A DNA stretch of 64,000 bases from Simmondsia chinensis (lineage: Eukaryota > Streptophyta > Magnoliopsida > Caryophyllales > Simmondsiaceae), in assembly GCA_018398585.1 (NCBI GenBank), contig JAGTTD010000018.1:2673501-2737500 (forward strand). Direction: 5' to 3'. The translations under genes and the position numbers were made by a program. Positions 34,558 to 45,158 of this stretch are shown one piece after another. The number at the start of each line of letters is the position of its first letter. Positions within the stretch are counted from its first letter, which is position 1. The notes beneath the pieces were generated by a model. The model saw only the letters and a list, made by a program, of their open reading frames with translations, was not told the DNA's origin and searched no databases.

Positions 34558-35190
34558 TTAATTTCCACGTGCACCAGCTTCAATGGCACATAATGTATTG
34601 ATCACGTCACTTTCTGAGCCGCTGTAGCTTAAATCTAGTCTTTTACCCACAACATTCTTTTGCATGTCAAACTTATTCCGTATGGCACTATCCTTCCCAC
34701 GTTTCCCTTTCCTAACCAGCTCTGATGAGATCGAATCCTCCACGCCTTTCTTCAATTGAGCTCTATTGCACGAGGTTGCCTTCGGGACGGCCATTTGATT
34801 TTTGGAAGAAGGCCTCCTCTTGAACTGCAACTTTAAAGAGATTCGCAAAACCCGATGGAAAAGTGTCACTCGTGTCATCCGATTAGGCCAACTAATCCTC
34901 TCAACCTCCTTCGTCGAGCTTTCTCCTTTGGAATGCTGATTTCTTGAAGTTATCAGCGCATCAACATCCTAAACTTTGACTTCAAAGAGATTTACAAACC
35001 CCAGTGGGAACGTCTTGCTTGAGGTCTCCGAATTTTCAACAATGTTATTCCTTGTATCCTCTGCTTTACCAAATTCCTCCTCTTGGGTCTCCTTCACCAC
35101 TTCAACGATGCCAGATTGAGAGGGTTTGGCTAAAACTTGTTGATTTGTGAATACCCGAGCAATAATCCGAAAGACGAGCTGAGTAATTTC
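34558..35190 (-). pseudogene. L1 ORF1 C-terminal fragment
   Basis: On the minus strand one frame from about 35150 to the stop at 34558 has a single TAG near 34968. It contains KTFPLGFVNLFEVKV, closely matching NFPPGFVNLYDVNV in the ORF1 at 20006-21544, then a basic linker (LKLQFKRRPSSKNQ, RKGKRGKDSAIRNK) and a SESDVIN segment. RRM and DUF4283 regions are missing. Identification rests on that internal match. Confidence 0.55.
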
Positions 35191-35286
35191 ATCGAACTAT
35201 TTTAAAATAAAATTACAAAGATTAACTCAAAACATAAAACTCATCAAAATTATTCAATTAATCAAAAATTTTCAAAAATAAGAAAC

Positions 35287-35405
35287 TACAACAACAACGA
35301 CGACAACAACAATCCCAGTGCCACAAGGGCTCCCGCATACACAGGGTTTGGGGGGAAGGGGGGATGTACGCAGCCTTCCCTTTTTAGGTGCTACTCTCCC
35401 GCATA
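35287..35405 (-). mobile_element. SINE copy lacking the 5S head, (CAA)n end
   Basis: CAACAACAACGACGACAAC, CCCAGTGCCACAAGGGCTCC, GGATGTACGCAGCCTTCCCT: complement of the SINE tail, ending within the body. Confidence 0.8.
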
Positions 35406-36904
35406 CCGGCTGGCTATGCGCCTTGGAGTGGAGGTTGTCGTGGCTTTGATTTTGAGTTATGGACACTTCTTTAACCTTACTCTTAATTTAAATTGAACTT
35501 TAAAACATCAATCATTTTCTAACTATAACTCAAAGGCCATAAACCTAATTACATAATTCTTAAATAAATCCTAATAATAAAATACTAATTAAACAAACCA
35601 TATAAACTTAATTGAGTTAGAAAATCCTAATTATTCCTAATTAAACTATAAACCTTTCGAGTTTAGCTTCCGAACTCTGCTGTAATTCTTGTATGGATTG
35701 GATGACCCAAAATCACCCAAGTGGTTGCCCAACAAATCCGTTTTCATTCCAATTGCGTTTCAAACAATTCTTAGGTTCTGTTTTCTCTTTTCTCTTCTCG
35801 TTCGGGTTATTTTCGTTCTCATTTGCATCAAGTTCAAATCTCAATAACCACCTGTTCTAAATATTAGTACATCTCAAGCATAAGGTATGAGTACATGTGC
35901 ATTATCCACGCTTAAATCCTAATGTACGTTTGTGTGAAGGAGCAAGTTAGAGTATTACGCACCATTCCTCAATCTTGACCCATCAACTTAAATTTTTAGA
36001 AAACAAGGGGCTATTTGAAAGTAGGAAATACTTTTTCTTTTCCATTTCCAGTTTTCCTTTTCCATTTTTCATTTTGAAAACATGTTTAAGAGTGAAAAAT
36101 CATTACAATTTTCCAATATGAAAAATTGAAAAATGCATTCAAGTAATCCAACTTTCCAATTTTCTAAAAATTGAGAATGATACAAAAGTAATACTCATAA
36201 ATTCGAAAATAGAATTCGAACCCGATCCAAATAATTATATTACTAGTTCGAGTACAAGTATCACTTTGATTCTCAATTTTAAAGTGCAGACCACTTACTC
36301 ATAATATTTAATCGCATAAGAAGAAAAAGAGTTGTTCATTATTGTATAATACAAATATAACTTACGCATACAACATTCTAACTTTTGCATTTTTTGTGAC
36401 ATATTCATCTTTATGCTTTCTTGTACAATACGATAATATCAATCTCATTAGAAACCCAATCACATTCTCTATCATACAAAGTAAATAATGTATTTGTTTT
36501 GTCGTTTGTTCACAAATCATTGGAATTATCTTTTGTTACATTATTGGAATGTTCGATATAAAGTGCAAACAAGTTTCACTAAGCGAGCTTTGGTTTAAAA
36601 ATGGGGAACTCAGACTGAAGCATGCAAAAAGCACGCTCTTATATTCGCAAAGATGAGTGTCATTAAACAACTTACATGGTATTCTTATGCATCTTTGACC
36701 TAGAAAAATAGGTTGCGAGTCGAAGGTTAGAAGTGATGGTAACGGGTGTCAGAATGTGTAAGAAAGAGAAAGTGATGAAAGAAAGAAAGAGAAAAAAGTT
36801 GAGAGTAAAGAAAACTAAAAAAAACTATTTTCCAACTATTTTTCTGAAAAACCAAGCTTATAAATTTTTTTTTTCCCCCAAAATTGAAAATTTTTGTATC
36901 ATCA
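35406..36904. other. AT-rich spacer, no gene seen
   Basis: 36010-36250 has TTTTCCATTTTTCATTTTG words that look MITE-derived. The frames at 36727-36960 are low-complexity K/F-rich shadows. Nothing supports a gene. Confidence 0.35.
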
Positions 36905-37253
36905 CACAACGCATTTACTCTTTGTTTGGCAACGAGGTAAAGAGAGGTAACAGGAGGTAAGGGTAAAGAGGTATAAAAACTGACCCTCCATTACCACCCT
37001 TTATCCTTCTTTACCCGCATTTGCTTTAACCCCTAAATTGGGGATAAAGGGGGAAGGTAATTTTTTAAATTTTTGGAACAATTTTATTCGTATTTTAACT
37101 GTAACTTTTTTACCTTTACCCCTTACTTTATTGTCAAATAAGGACAACTCATTTACATTTATCCCTTTTAATTTGATATATTTAAATAAGAATAAGATAT
37201 TACCTCTGCTTTACGCCTATTTATTTTGTTTATCCGGTTGCTAAACAAAACTA
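36905..37253. mobile_element. MITE with GTTTGGCAAC ends
   Basis: Left TTTGTTTGGCAACGAGGTAA and reverse-complemented right TTTGTTTAGCAACCGGATAA are inverted ends. ACCTTTACCCCTTACTT-like words fill it. A related copy is at 46037-46297 in pectate lyase intron 1. Confidence 0.55.
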
Positions 37254-37792
37254 GGGATGGCAATGGAAGGGGGGGGGGGGGGGGGGGGGTACCGGGGGTG
37301 CCTCCTCCATACTCGTACTCGCCACCTAAATCTTATATCCATACCTGCCCAATTACTCGTCACGGGTATGAAGTGGATACCCATACCCGCCCATGTGGTT
37401 ACAAACCCGTACCTATACCCTCCCCATTATCCTCTGGTATCCAACGGGTATCCATTATCCGTCCCGTACCCACCCTAATGTGCATAAAAACGATTATGTA
37501 TACCCGCTTATATTAGTTATTTAATATTATTTTTAAAACCAATTATATTTTTTATAACATTGATAAACAATTTAAATTATTAAATTTAAATACGTATTTT
37601 TTAATTTAAAGGTTATCTATGTAAAAAATAAAGTGGTGGGTATGAGGACAAGCAGGGCGGAAACAAAACTATACCCGTACCCGCCCCATACCCGTGACGG
37701 GGACGGGGTGGGTACACTTAACCCGTGCCCACTACCCTCCCCACTTATACCCGTACCTACGAATAACGAGTTTTATAAGCCCCATTAAAAGC
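37254..37792. mobile_element. Truncated TAGGGATGGCAATGG element with ACCCGTACC repeats
   Basis: It begins TAGGGATGGCAATGGAAGG, then a G run of about 21 (37269-37289), and is full of ACCCGTACC, GGGTATGG words. The intact relative at 59830-60323 has both TIRs; here the right end is missing. Translations of this compositionally biased DNA are not proteins. Confidence 0.55.
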
Positions 37793-37867
37793 AATATTTT
37801 CAACGCCCCAAGGTTTCCCGCCTAAGCAGGGTCTGGGGGTGGATGTAAGCAGCCTTCTCCCTTCATG
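37793..37867 (-). mobile_element. 5S-headed SINE, tail part (split by insertions to 44822)
   Basis: CAACGCCCCAAGG, CCCGCCTAAGCAGGGTCTGG and GGGGTGGATGTAAGCAGCC are the complement of the SINE tail. The same SINE resumes at about 38586-38692 (CCTTCAGGGTGTTACCCTGA ... GAAGGTCAACCATCTTAAT) and again at 44748-44822 (complement of its 5S head). An RTE-type LINE and a copia element separate the three pieces. Confidence 0.8.
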
Positions 37868-38585
37868 GTACAACAACAACAATCCCAGTGTCTCAAGGGC
37901 TCCTGCTTGCACTGGGTTTGGGAGGGGTAGGATGTACGCAGCCTTACCCCATCAGAGTGAGGCCCTGACGAGAGACTATTTCCGAAGACCCCCATCTTGG
38001 CAGTATATATTTATGAAGAACCTGTATGAAGAGCACGTAAAGCATAGAGATCATGCAAAATATGTATGCATGTAAGCGTATAAGCAAATAAGCAAATGAT
38101 CATGTAAGCAAATACACATAGGAGCATAGCAGCCAGAGCACAATATAAAAGCAAATAAGCATGTAGGTGAAAGATTATACATGCGACCTAATGCAAACAT
38201 ATAGAGAGAGTAGAGCGTCTAGCGTGTACAAGGAGAGAGGAAGGGAGAGAGAAAAAGTAGAGGGGGGGGGGGGGGAGTGAGAGAGCAGCAGCAACGAGTA
38301 TTATTACACCCCAGGTAACAAAACCTAGGAGCACTAAGCAACCAACATACGTCAGTACTGAGTATATACAAACGAGCATACAAGAAGCCTCATGGTACTA
38401 GAACTAGTCTACGGGTGCTCGATGCTCCCACACCGCCAAATCGGTTATCCCTATACTAATCCTCCACTGAGCTCTATGTAGGGCCATTTTTTCATTTAGG
38501 TTGGGATAGACAAGGTCTTGTTGAATTGTCTTCATCCAACTCTTCTTTGGCCGACCTCTTCTTCGCTTCTCGACTATAATAAGGA
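37868..38585 (-). mobile_element. RTE-type LINE 3' end whose tail matches the SINE tail
   Basis: On the minus strand it runs from the end of a reverse-transcriptase ORF (about 38575-38404), through a ~350-bp 3' UTR with GCTTACATGCATACAT-like repeats, into CTTCGGAAATAGTCTCTCGT, GGGGTAAGGCTGCGTACATC, CCCTTGAGACACTGGGATTG and TTGTTGTTG. The last ~130 bp is the SINE tail. It interrupts a 5S-headed SINE; the broken ends overlap (GTAAGCAGCC..CTCCCTTCA versus GTACGCAT..CTCCTTCA), consistent with a diverged target duplication. A G run (about 38260-38275) lies in the UTR. Confidence 0.8.
38404..38575 (-). pseudogene. C-terminus of an RTE-clade reverse transcriptase ORF
   Basis: The minus strand encodes RRRGRPKKSWMKTIQQDL, ...LNEKMALHRAQWR..., TDLAVWEHRAPVD and stop TAG at 38406-38404. 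The GRPKKSW block, then ..MALHRAQWR.., is the standard end of plant RTE LINE proteins. Only about 55 codons remain; the catalytic domain is outside this 5'-truncated copy. Confidence 0.8.
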
Positions 38586-38692
38586 ATTGTACGCATCTCC
38601 TTCAGGGTGTTACCCTGAAAAAAGGTTATTTCCAAGAACCCTTAACATGAATGGTGCACAAGAACTTTTCAGAAGGTCAACCATCTTAATAT
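38586..38692 (-). mobile_element. 5S-headed SINE, middle part
   Basis: GTACGCATCTCCTTCAGGGT, TTATTTCCAAGAACCC and CAGAAGGTCAACCATC continue the SINE begun at 37793, up to the copia insertion. Confidence 0.8.
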
Positions 38693-39549
38693 TGTAGGAA
38701 ATATCTGACGTGTATAACGACAATACTGCGTATAACTATGTGTAAAATACATCATAAAGATACTGTTGTAAATTACCGAAAAACAACCGACAACTACAGT
38801 ACAAATATCAGAAAAATACCGCTGAAAGATGCAGTAAAATAGCCGAAAAGTGTAGTAAAATAACCGAAAAAATACTATAAATTAAACAGTAAAAAATTAT
38901 ACGAAAATTAGCGTTAAAAATCTCAGTACAACACATTAAAATATCCTAATAAACTTGTATAAAAAACCGCAGCCGAATAAATGAACACGACAATCAAGTA
39001 ATACCTGAAAGAGGGAGAGTAGATTGGAAAATACCAAAGATACCGTGCCGTGGGAAATACCACTGTCCTAAAAGACGATTTCGCCTCTGCTCTGGTGCAA
39101 ATAGATAAGCGGCGGCCGTCCTGCAGGATTTACACGGTCCGACCCTTAACGTGCACTCGTTAATTGCCGGGTGGGAGTGCCTTGAACTTTGCCCAAATTG
39201 TAGGAGAGAGAAAAATCGTGAGAGAGAGAGAGACCGATAGTGTTCATGTTTGGTTGTTATAGCTAATGGTATATATATAGTATAGACAACTATAACAAGT
39301 ATTAAAAAGAACAGGTGCAATAAATTCCAACGGCTATAAACGGTAACAAGTATTAAGTCATCGGCTGTAATGAATTCCAACGGCTGTAAACGGACGTAAT
39401 AAATTTCAACGGCTATATTGTCATTTAATTCCCAACGGTCACAATTTTAATGACCCTGAACGACTAATAATGGTGAACAGCCGGTAATTAGGTACGGTTA
39501 GAATATTTTTCCATTACACTTAAGTTTAGCTTGTATCATTTTTCCAACA
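38693..39549 (-). repeat. 3' LTR of the copia derivative
   Basis: On the minus strand it starts TGTTGGAAAAATGATACAAG and ends ATATTTCCTACA. It contains GAGAGAGAGAGACCGATAG and a TATA-like TATATATAGT (39273). Confidence 0.85.
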
Positions 39550-39973
39550 ATCCCCCACAAAGGATACAAACGGAAGAGAACAAAGAAGGATAGATTGGGC
39601 AAAGGGAGTTCAGTTTTTCAGTGCCGATGTCTTGTGACTTGAATCGTCACCTAGTGTAACCCAAGTTTAGGACCAACATCTTGCAAGGTGACTTTCGTCT
39701 TGAACCTCACAAGGGGTTGTATAGTCTTCCACTTGGACACGTACCGAACTCCAGATCTCGGCAACTCCTGCGGTTTGGCACGTTTAATCGGCCATGCGCT
39801 CGTCCTGGATGTTCATAGGCGCTCTAGAAGGCAAGTCTCAATCCTTCATAGGGAGCGGCCAGACTCCCACACCTATATAGGTGGATCCCATCAAGTGTGT
39901 GTTACCGCACACCACCAAACATATGGATATGGGTCCATTAAGAGCTAAAGCTCAACCTTACCCCTAGTAACAT

Positions 39974-40166
39974 ACAGACAGTGTCCGTCATGTGCAAGTC
40001 GTGCTTACATCTCCAACATACGGCATTGGACCCGTCTCCAGACAGTGTCCGTCATGTGCAAGTTGTGCTTACACCGCCAACATACGGCATTGGACCCGTC
40101 TCCAGACAGTGTCCGTCATGTGCAAGTCGTGCTTACACCGCCAACATACGGCATTGGACCTGTCTC
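39974..40166. repeat. 63-bp minisatellite, three copies
   Basis: GACAGTGTCCGTCATGTGCA recurs at 39976, 40039 and 40102, each followed by AGTCGTGCTTACACCGCCAA and CATACGGCATTGGACC. Copies differ at only a few bases. It lies between the RNase H end and the 3' LTR. Confidence 0.95.
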
Positions 40167-40275
40167 CGCACTGTCACACCATAGGGAGGGACAACATAAA
40201 ACACAGTGCATATCTTGAATGAAACTATGACTTTTCACATTGAACCTGATAAGCCCAGGTTGGATACATCATAGT

Positions 40276-40548
40276 TTATTCGTGTACAGACTTCAGTCCC
40301 TTCCCCCTCGATGTTTTTACAATCATTTTACGACAAAGGCCTTTTGTCAACGGATCCGCAAGATTCTTTTCAGACTTTACATAGTCTAGTGATATCACTC
40401 CACTTTCTATTAGATCTCTCACGATCTTATGCCTGAGACGAATGTTTCTCCTCTTGCCATTATGAACCTTGTTCTCTGCCACAGCGGTTGTAGCTTGACT
40501 GTCAAAGTGAAGTGACACTAATGGAGCTAGAAGCCCCCACAAAGGCAC
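40276..40548 (-). pseudogene. Copia RNase H C-terminal remnant
   Basis: VSLHFDSQATTAVAENKVHN, RRNIRLRHKIVRDLIESGVI and SEKNLADPLTKGL are the conserved end of copia RNase H (the D of the CDSQ-type motif and the NLADPLTKGL tail). The rest of pol is missing. Confidence 0.85.
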
Positions 40549-43500
40549 TTCAACATTGTATTACAACAGAGCGGTACTTCAGAGTTGACTACTGCCAACA
40601 TTAATCACGAGTTGCTCTTACCCCCACATTAAGGTACCTGCAATGAGCTGTTAAACAACTAGTTCCATCGGCTGCCAACTTCAATAAGAGTCAGTATAAC
40701 ACATTAGTGGAGCACACATTATATTAGTAAAATTACATCTCCACCCCAAGTACTCATATAGTACGTATATCATATATATAGTTGGCAAGAAAAACCACAG
40801 ACCGGAAAATATCACTTTCATATCTCATCACAATTGTGAAACATTATCATTAGTTTAGGTCACAAAGGACCATATACCCATTCTCATCGTACTTAGCGTA
40901 CATGCGATATTACTATTAAGGTATTTCATATCTTACCAATGTTGTACCAAATTTTTGGTGATATCAAGAGAAAGAGATCCATAATACCATAGTTCACAAG
41001 ATGCCTTTTACAACTCAACTTAAGGCAACTCAAGCCTCTGCAAGGCTCTCAAGCCCAAGTGCTTAGCGTCATTAAGCTATTTACATCGACTTTGGACAAT
41101 TGACAAATAATATTTCCAACATAACGAATTTCCATGAGCTAGCTATAACTAGCAAACAGCGGTAGAGACACAATAGTCAGAAAAGATTATCACCTGACAA
41201 CATACCTTATAGGCTCTCGGGTGCTTTTAGAGCCTCCCACAATGGAATGTATCACACTGCATTCTTAGGCCGTTGGATTTTTCTACCTGCCAACTCAGTG
41301 TTGAGAGGATAACTAAAACATGCAGGTTTCAGGGGGGTATCAGAAACATGTTGTAATTAGTAGAATGTCTCTCAACGAGATCAAACACCCAACACAACAC
41401 GGAGTCTACTACAACATAAATCCCATTCATAGTACTTCACTAGTGCTTCAACAATTTAATTAGAGCACTTTAATATTCATTATTTGGATCAATGTTTGTA
41501 GACAAGGTCCACCACTAACATATGATATAAAGGGATGAGTGTTGTGTTATTCACCAAGAACATAATACTATCAATTACCTTAGTATATTTGGCTTGTGAT
41601 GTGGTGCCACATTTTTATTCTCATCAAATGAACACTAGGGTCATATAGTATGTCATTCGAACAGCCAACGTGAGCACACAACATATGACAATAACCAAAC
41701 AAGGCATCTAGGCACAAACTAAATACCAAGCCTATGACCAATCAATGTTATCATGTGACTTGCACCTTACCCCTTTTCCAAAAAAATAGAAAGGAATACA
41801 TGAAACAATGATCCTAAGGACATAATAAGTCTCTGAAGACAACATACAGTCCTCATGTACTCAAACATATCATGTTTTTCCGAACCACAAGTTGGAATTC
41901 AAGAAAACAACTTAAAATGACAGTATATTGCCCAAAAGACAGCAGTTGCAATATCAAGAACAAATTCAATACTGCACAAATTCAGCAGTTAACAGTCATA
42001 ATCTTTAATATGTACATAACATACTGGCACAACTGAAACAGCAAGTATTACTCTAGTACTGCAGAATTCAATATGTAAAAGTTCATAATAGCATGCACAT
42101 CAACATCTTACAGCCCAAAACAATATGCAACAGTGCATTCGGCAACATACAACATGCTTTCCATCATTTCAAGTAACATGTGACAACATATTCACAATAC
42201 TTCAAACACAGTCATGAAAAATACATGAGACACATTATCATGGAGACTAACATACCAAATTACTCATGGATTTTCACAAATTATCACAAGTCCCATTATC
42301 CCTTTATAATGATCAAGGTCTCTAAGAATTTTATCCACATAATCAAGAGTTAAATCCTTTTTTATTCATTCTCACATCAGTGTCGCATCTGCCTCATAAA
42401 AGTTTCTTATATTAACTCGAGAAAAGTTTTATGGTATTTATAGCATTCATACTCTCCCAAAGACGGGCATCTCATCAACTTGACTTTTCATACATACAAA
42501 CCGCCATCATAAACAAGCTTATGTGTGACCAGGAACAGTCAATAATGATGCTACTATCTAAAGATTTGATAAATATCACATGGAGAGTTTCAAACACAAA
42601 AACTTTATTTTACTTAGGAATCCCAAAACCCCTCTAATTTTTCCATAAAAATTTCTCTCTTAATATTATAATTCAAGATTGTTGACTATCGACAAACTTT
42701 CTTGAAATATGTGACTTATGGCTTCATAACGTTATCAAGGATTCTAGGACCTTTCTCAATCGCAAATGCACTAGCTACATGGTAGTCAAGATTAAAGCAC
42801 TTGAACTAGAAAGGCAATAATATATTCAAGAGTACCTTCATAGGCTAAACGCCCCCACAGTTCAAGGTAGTGGAGATCAGAAACATAACATTTTATAGTA
42901 TTTTATCTAATCATTAAATAAGGAGCCCTTTTTAAGTCAACAGGTACATCACCTAGAGCTTTATTACTTCAACATAAACCACTAGTCTCAAGCATGAACA
43001 CCTCTTTCCACAAAAAGGAAATCAAAGGTTGTGTTAAAAAATAGTGAGAAATCCATGCTACTTAGTGGTAAAAATAGTTCTTATGTAACACAAGAATTTT
43101 GTGTCATACCATAGCACTGCCCTCACATTTCACTAGTTTATATTAGGGTTTATGTGGATTTAACTTCCATTGATAAAATATAAGTAATACATGCATGCAA
43201 ATACTATGTTGCTTCCATCTAACCTTTTTCATATCAACCTTGAAAATTAGGTCCTTTGAATTACAACATAAATAGTAGAAAAAGTGTATGGAATCCAAAT
43301 CATCAAACATACACATACTTAAACTTCATGTATAATTTTTGGTTTATTATTAAGTATGTCTCATTTTCATTTTTTCCTTTTCCTCTACACTTAAAAGCCC
43401 AATTGTTGGCCCAGTCGTATTAAACCCTTAGATCCATATGGGCTTTCATTTTCTTTTTCTCGTAAGGCCTAATGACCTTATTCCTCATAATAATTTCGTC

Positions 43501-43891
43501 GAACATCTTTGCTGCGCCCCATTTAACTATCACTTTTTATCTCAGGAACTGAGATATCCAAAAAACTCAAAAATAACCACTTTTCCAGCCCATATCCTTT
43601 TTTGGTATGTCACATCTATTTTTTTTAATGAAAATTTAATCTAGTTTTTGGTATACCGCAATGAACTTTTCAACTTTGGGTAAAATATAAAATTCCCAGA
43701 GCACCAAAACTTTTGAGTCGAAGACTGCCTATGATTCTTATTCTCCTCTAGCTGGTTACAATTGGTACATATAAAGATTCATTTGTGACATATATATTTT
43801 TCAGTTTTACTAGCAGACTATATATGCACTGCATAACACATATCCTTTTTCAGATCTAGCTATTAGTCATTCCAAAAATCGTCTTTTAGAT
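40549..43891. other. Non-coding interior of the copia derivative
   Basis: No frame longer than about 80 codons and no gag, protease, integrase or reverse transcriptase motif. Sequence is A/C-rich on the plus strand (CAACATA, CACATTA words). It may be captured host or scrambled retroelement sequence; I could not assign it. Confidence 0.5.
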
Positions 43892-44747
43892 TATAGGAAA
43901 TATCTGACGTGTACAATGACAATACTGCGCATAACGATGTGTAAAATACAGCGTAAAAATACTGTTGTAAGTTACCAAAAAACAACGGACAACTACAGTA
44001 CAAATATCAAAAAAATACTGCTGAAAGATGCAGTAAAATAGCCGAATAAGTGTAGCAAAATAACCGAAAAAATATTGTAAATTAAACAGTAAAATTATAC
44101 GAAAATTAGCGTTAAAAATCTCGGTACAACACATTAAAATATTCTAATAAACTTGTATCAAATACCGCAGCCGAATAAATAAACACGACAATCAAGTAAT
44201 ACCTGAAAGAGGGAGAGTAGATTAGAAAATACCGAAGATACCATGCCGTGGAAAATACCACTGTCCTAAAAGACGATTTCGCCTCTGCTCCGGTGTAAAC
44301 AGATATGTGGCGGCCGTCCTCCAGGATTTACACGGTCCGACCCTTAACGTGCACTCGTTAATTGCCGGGTAGGAGTGCCTTGAACTCTGCCCAAATTTTA
44401 GGAGAGAGAAAAATCATGAGAGAGAGAGAGACCGAGAGTGTTCATGTTTGGTTGTTATAGCTAATGGTATATATATAGTCTAGACAACTATAACAAGTAT
44501 TAAAAAGAACGGGTGCAATAAATTCCAACTGCTATAAACGGTAACAAGTATTAAGTCATCGGCTGTAATGAATTCCAACGGCTATAAACGGACGTAATAA
44601 ATTTCAACGGCTATATTGTCATTTAATTCCCAACGGTCACAATTTTAATGACCCTGAACGACTAATAATAGTGAACAGCCGGTAATTAGGTACGCTTAGA
44701 ATATTTTTTCATAACACTTAAGTTTAGCTTGTATCATTTTTTCAATA
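43892..44747 (-). repeat. 5' LTR of the copia derivative
   Basis: Near copy of the LTR at 38693; its outer ends have decayed (TA for TG at 43892, TA for CA at 44746-44747). Confidence 0.85.
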
Positions 44748-44822
44748 AATATTACTCTAACCCAAACACATTTAATTTTAAAATTCTAATAAAATTTAAT
44801 ACTTACATATTAGTACCCTCTT
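44748..44822 (-). mobile_element. 5S-headed SINE, head part
   Basis: ATTACTCTAACCCAAACACA, TTAATTTTAAAATTCTAATA and TATTAGTACCCTCTTT are a strongly C-to-T-decayed complement of the 5S head. This is the third piece of the SINE begun at 37793. Confidence 0.7.
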
Positions 44823-44931
44823 TAATACCCATCCCGTTGTCAACCCTAATCAAAATATAAGGGCCGAAGAGACACCTCCCCTCAACAGGACAGAGGAAAA
44901 GAAGAGAAACCCCCCCTTTCTCTCTCTTCTT

Positions 44932-44965
<34 letters not shown>

Positions 44966-45158
44966 TCTTTGCTCTTCTACCCAGATCCCATTTTCCCCTC
45001 AAAATGAACCCGGTTCAATTTTTTAATTAAATAATAAAGCAGATCACAACTCTCCAGATTTTGCACTCTCCTAGTTACCCAAAACCCACAACCCTAAATA
45101 TCCGCCATTGTTGAAGCTTTGAAGCTGCTCTGTTGTGTTCTTCAGTAACCCCATCAGT
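44823..45158 (+). promoter_or_regulatory. Pectate lyase promoter and 5' UTR
   Basis: Only about 340 bp separate the nearest transposon fragment from the ATG. A CT-rich tract with (CT)12 at 44941-44964, typical of plant core promoters and leaders, lies about 200 bp upstream. I see no convincing TATA box. If the LTR element inserted recently, most upstream regulatory DNA has been displaced by 6 kb. Confidence 0.5.

Larger units (their letters stand above)
38693..44747 (-). mobile_element. Non-autonomous Ty1/copia element in a SINE
   Basis: LTRs 38693-39549 and 43892-44747 are a few percent different and lie in direct orientation. AATAT flanks the element at 38688-38692 and 44748-44752. A purine tract (complement of ATCCCCCACAAA at 39550-39561) and the RNase H end at 40276-40548 place the 3' side at the left, so it reads on the minus strand. 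The other ~3.3 kb of interior has no coding domain I recognise, and I do not find the usual tRNA-Met primer site. It inserted into the 5S head of a SINE, about 0.4 kb upstream of the pectate lyase start. Confidence 0.85.

Noticed and set aside
37226..37516. Pro/Tyr-rich frame resembling an extensin
   Set aside because: It comes from ACCCGTACCC repeats of a TAGGGATGG element; the same composition appears on both strands.
39688..40222. Cys/His-rich repeats (CASRAYTANIRHW-like) as a possible zinc protein
   Set aside because: They are translations of the 63-bp minisatellite in several frames, inside a retrotransposon.
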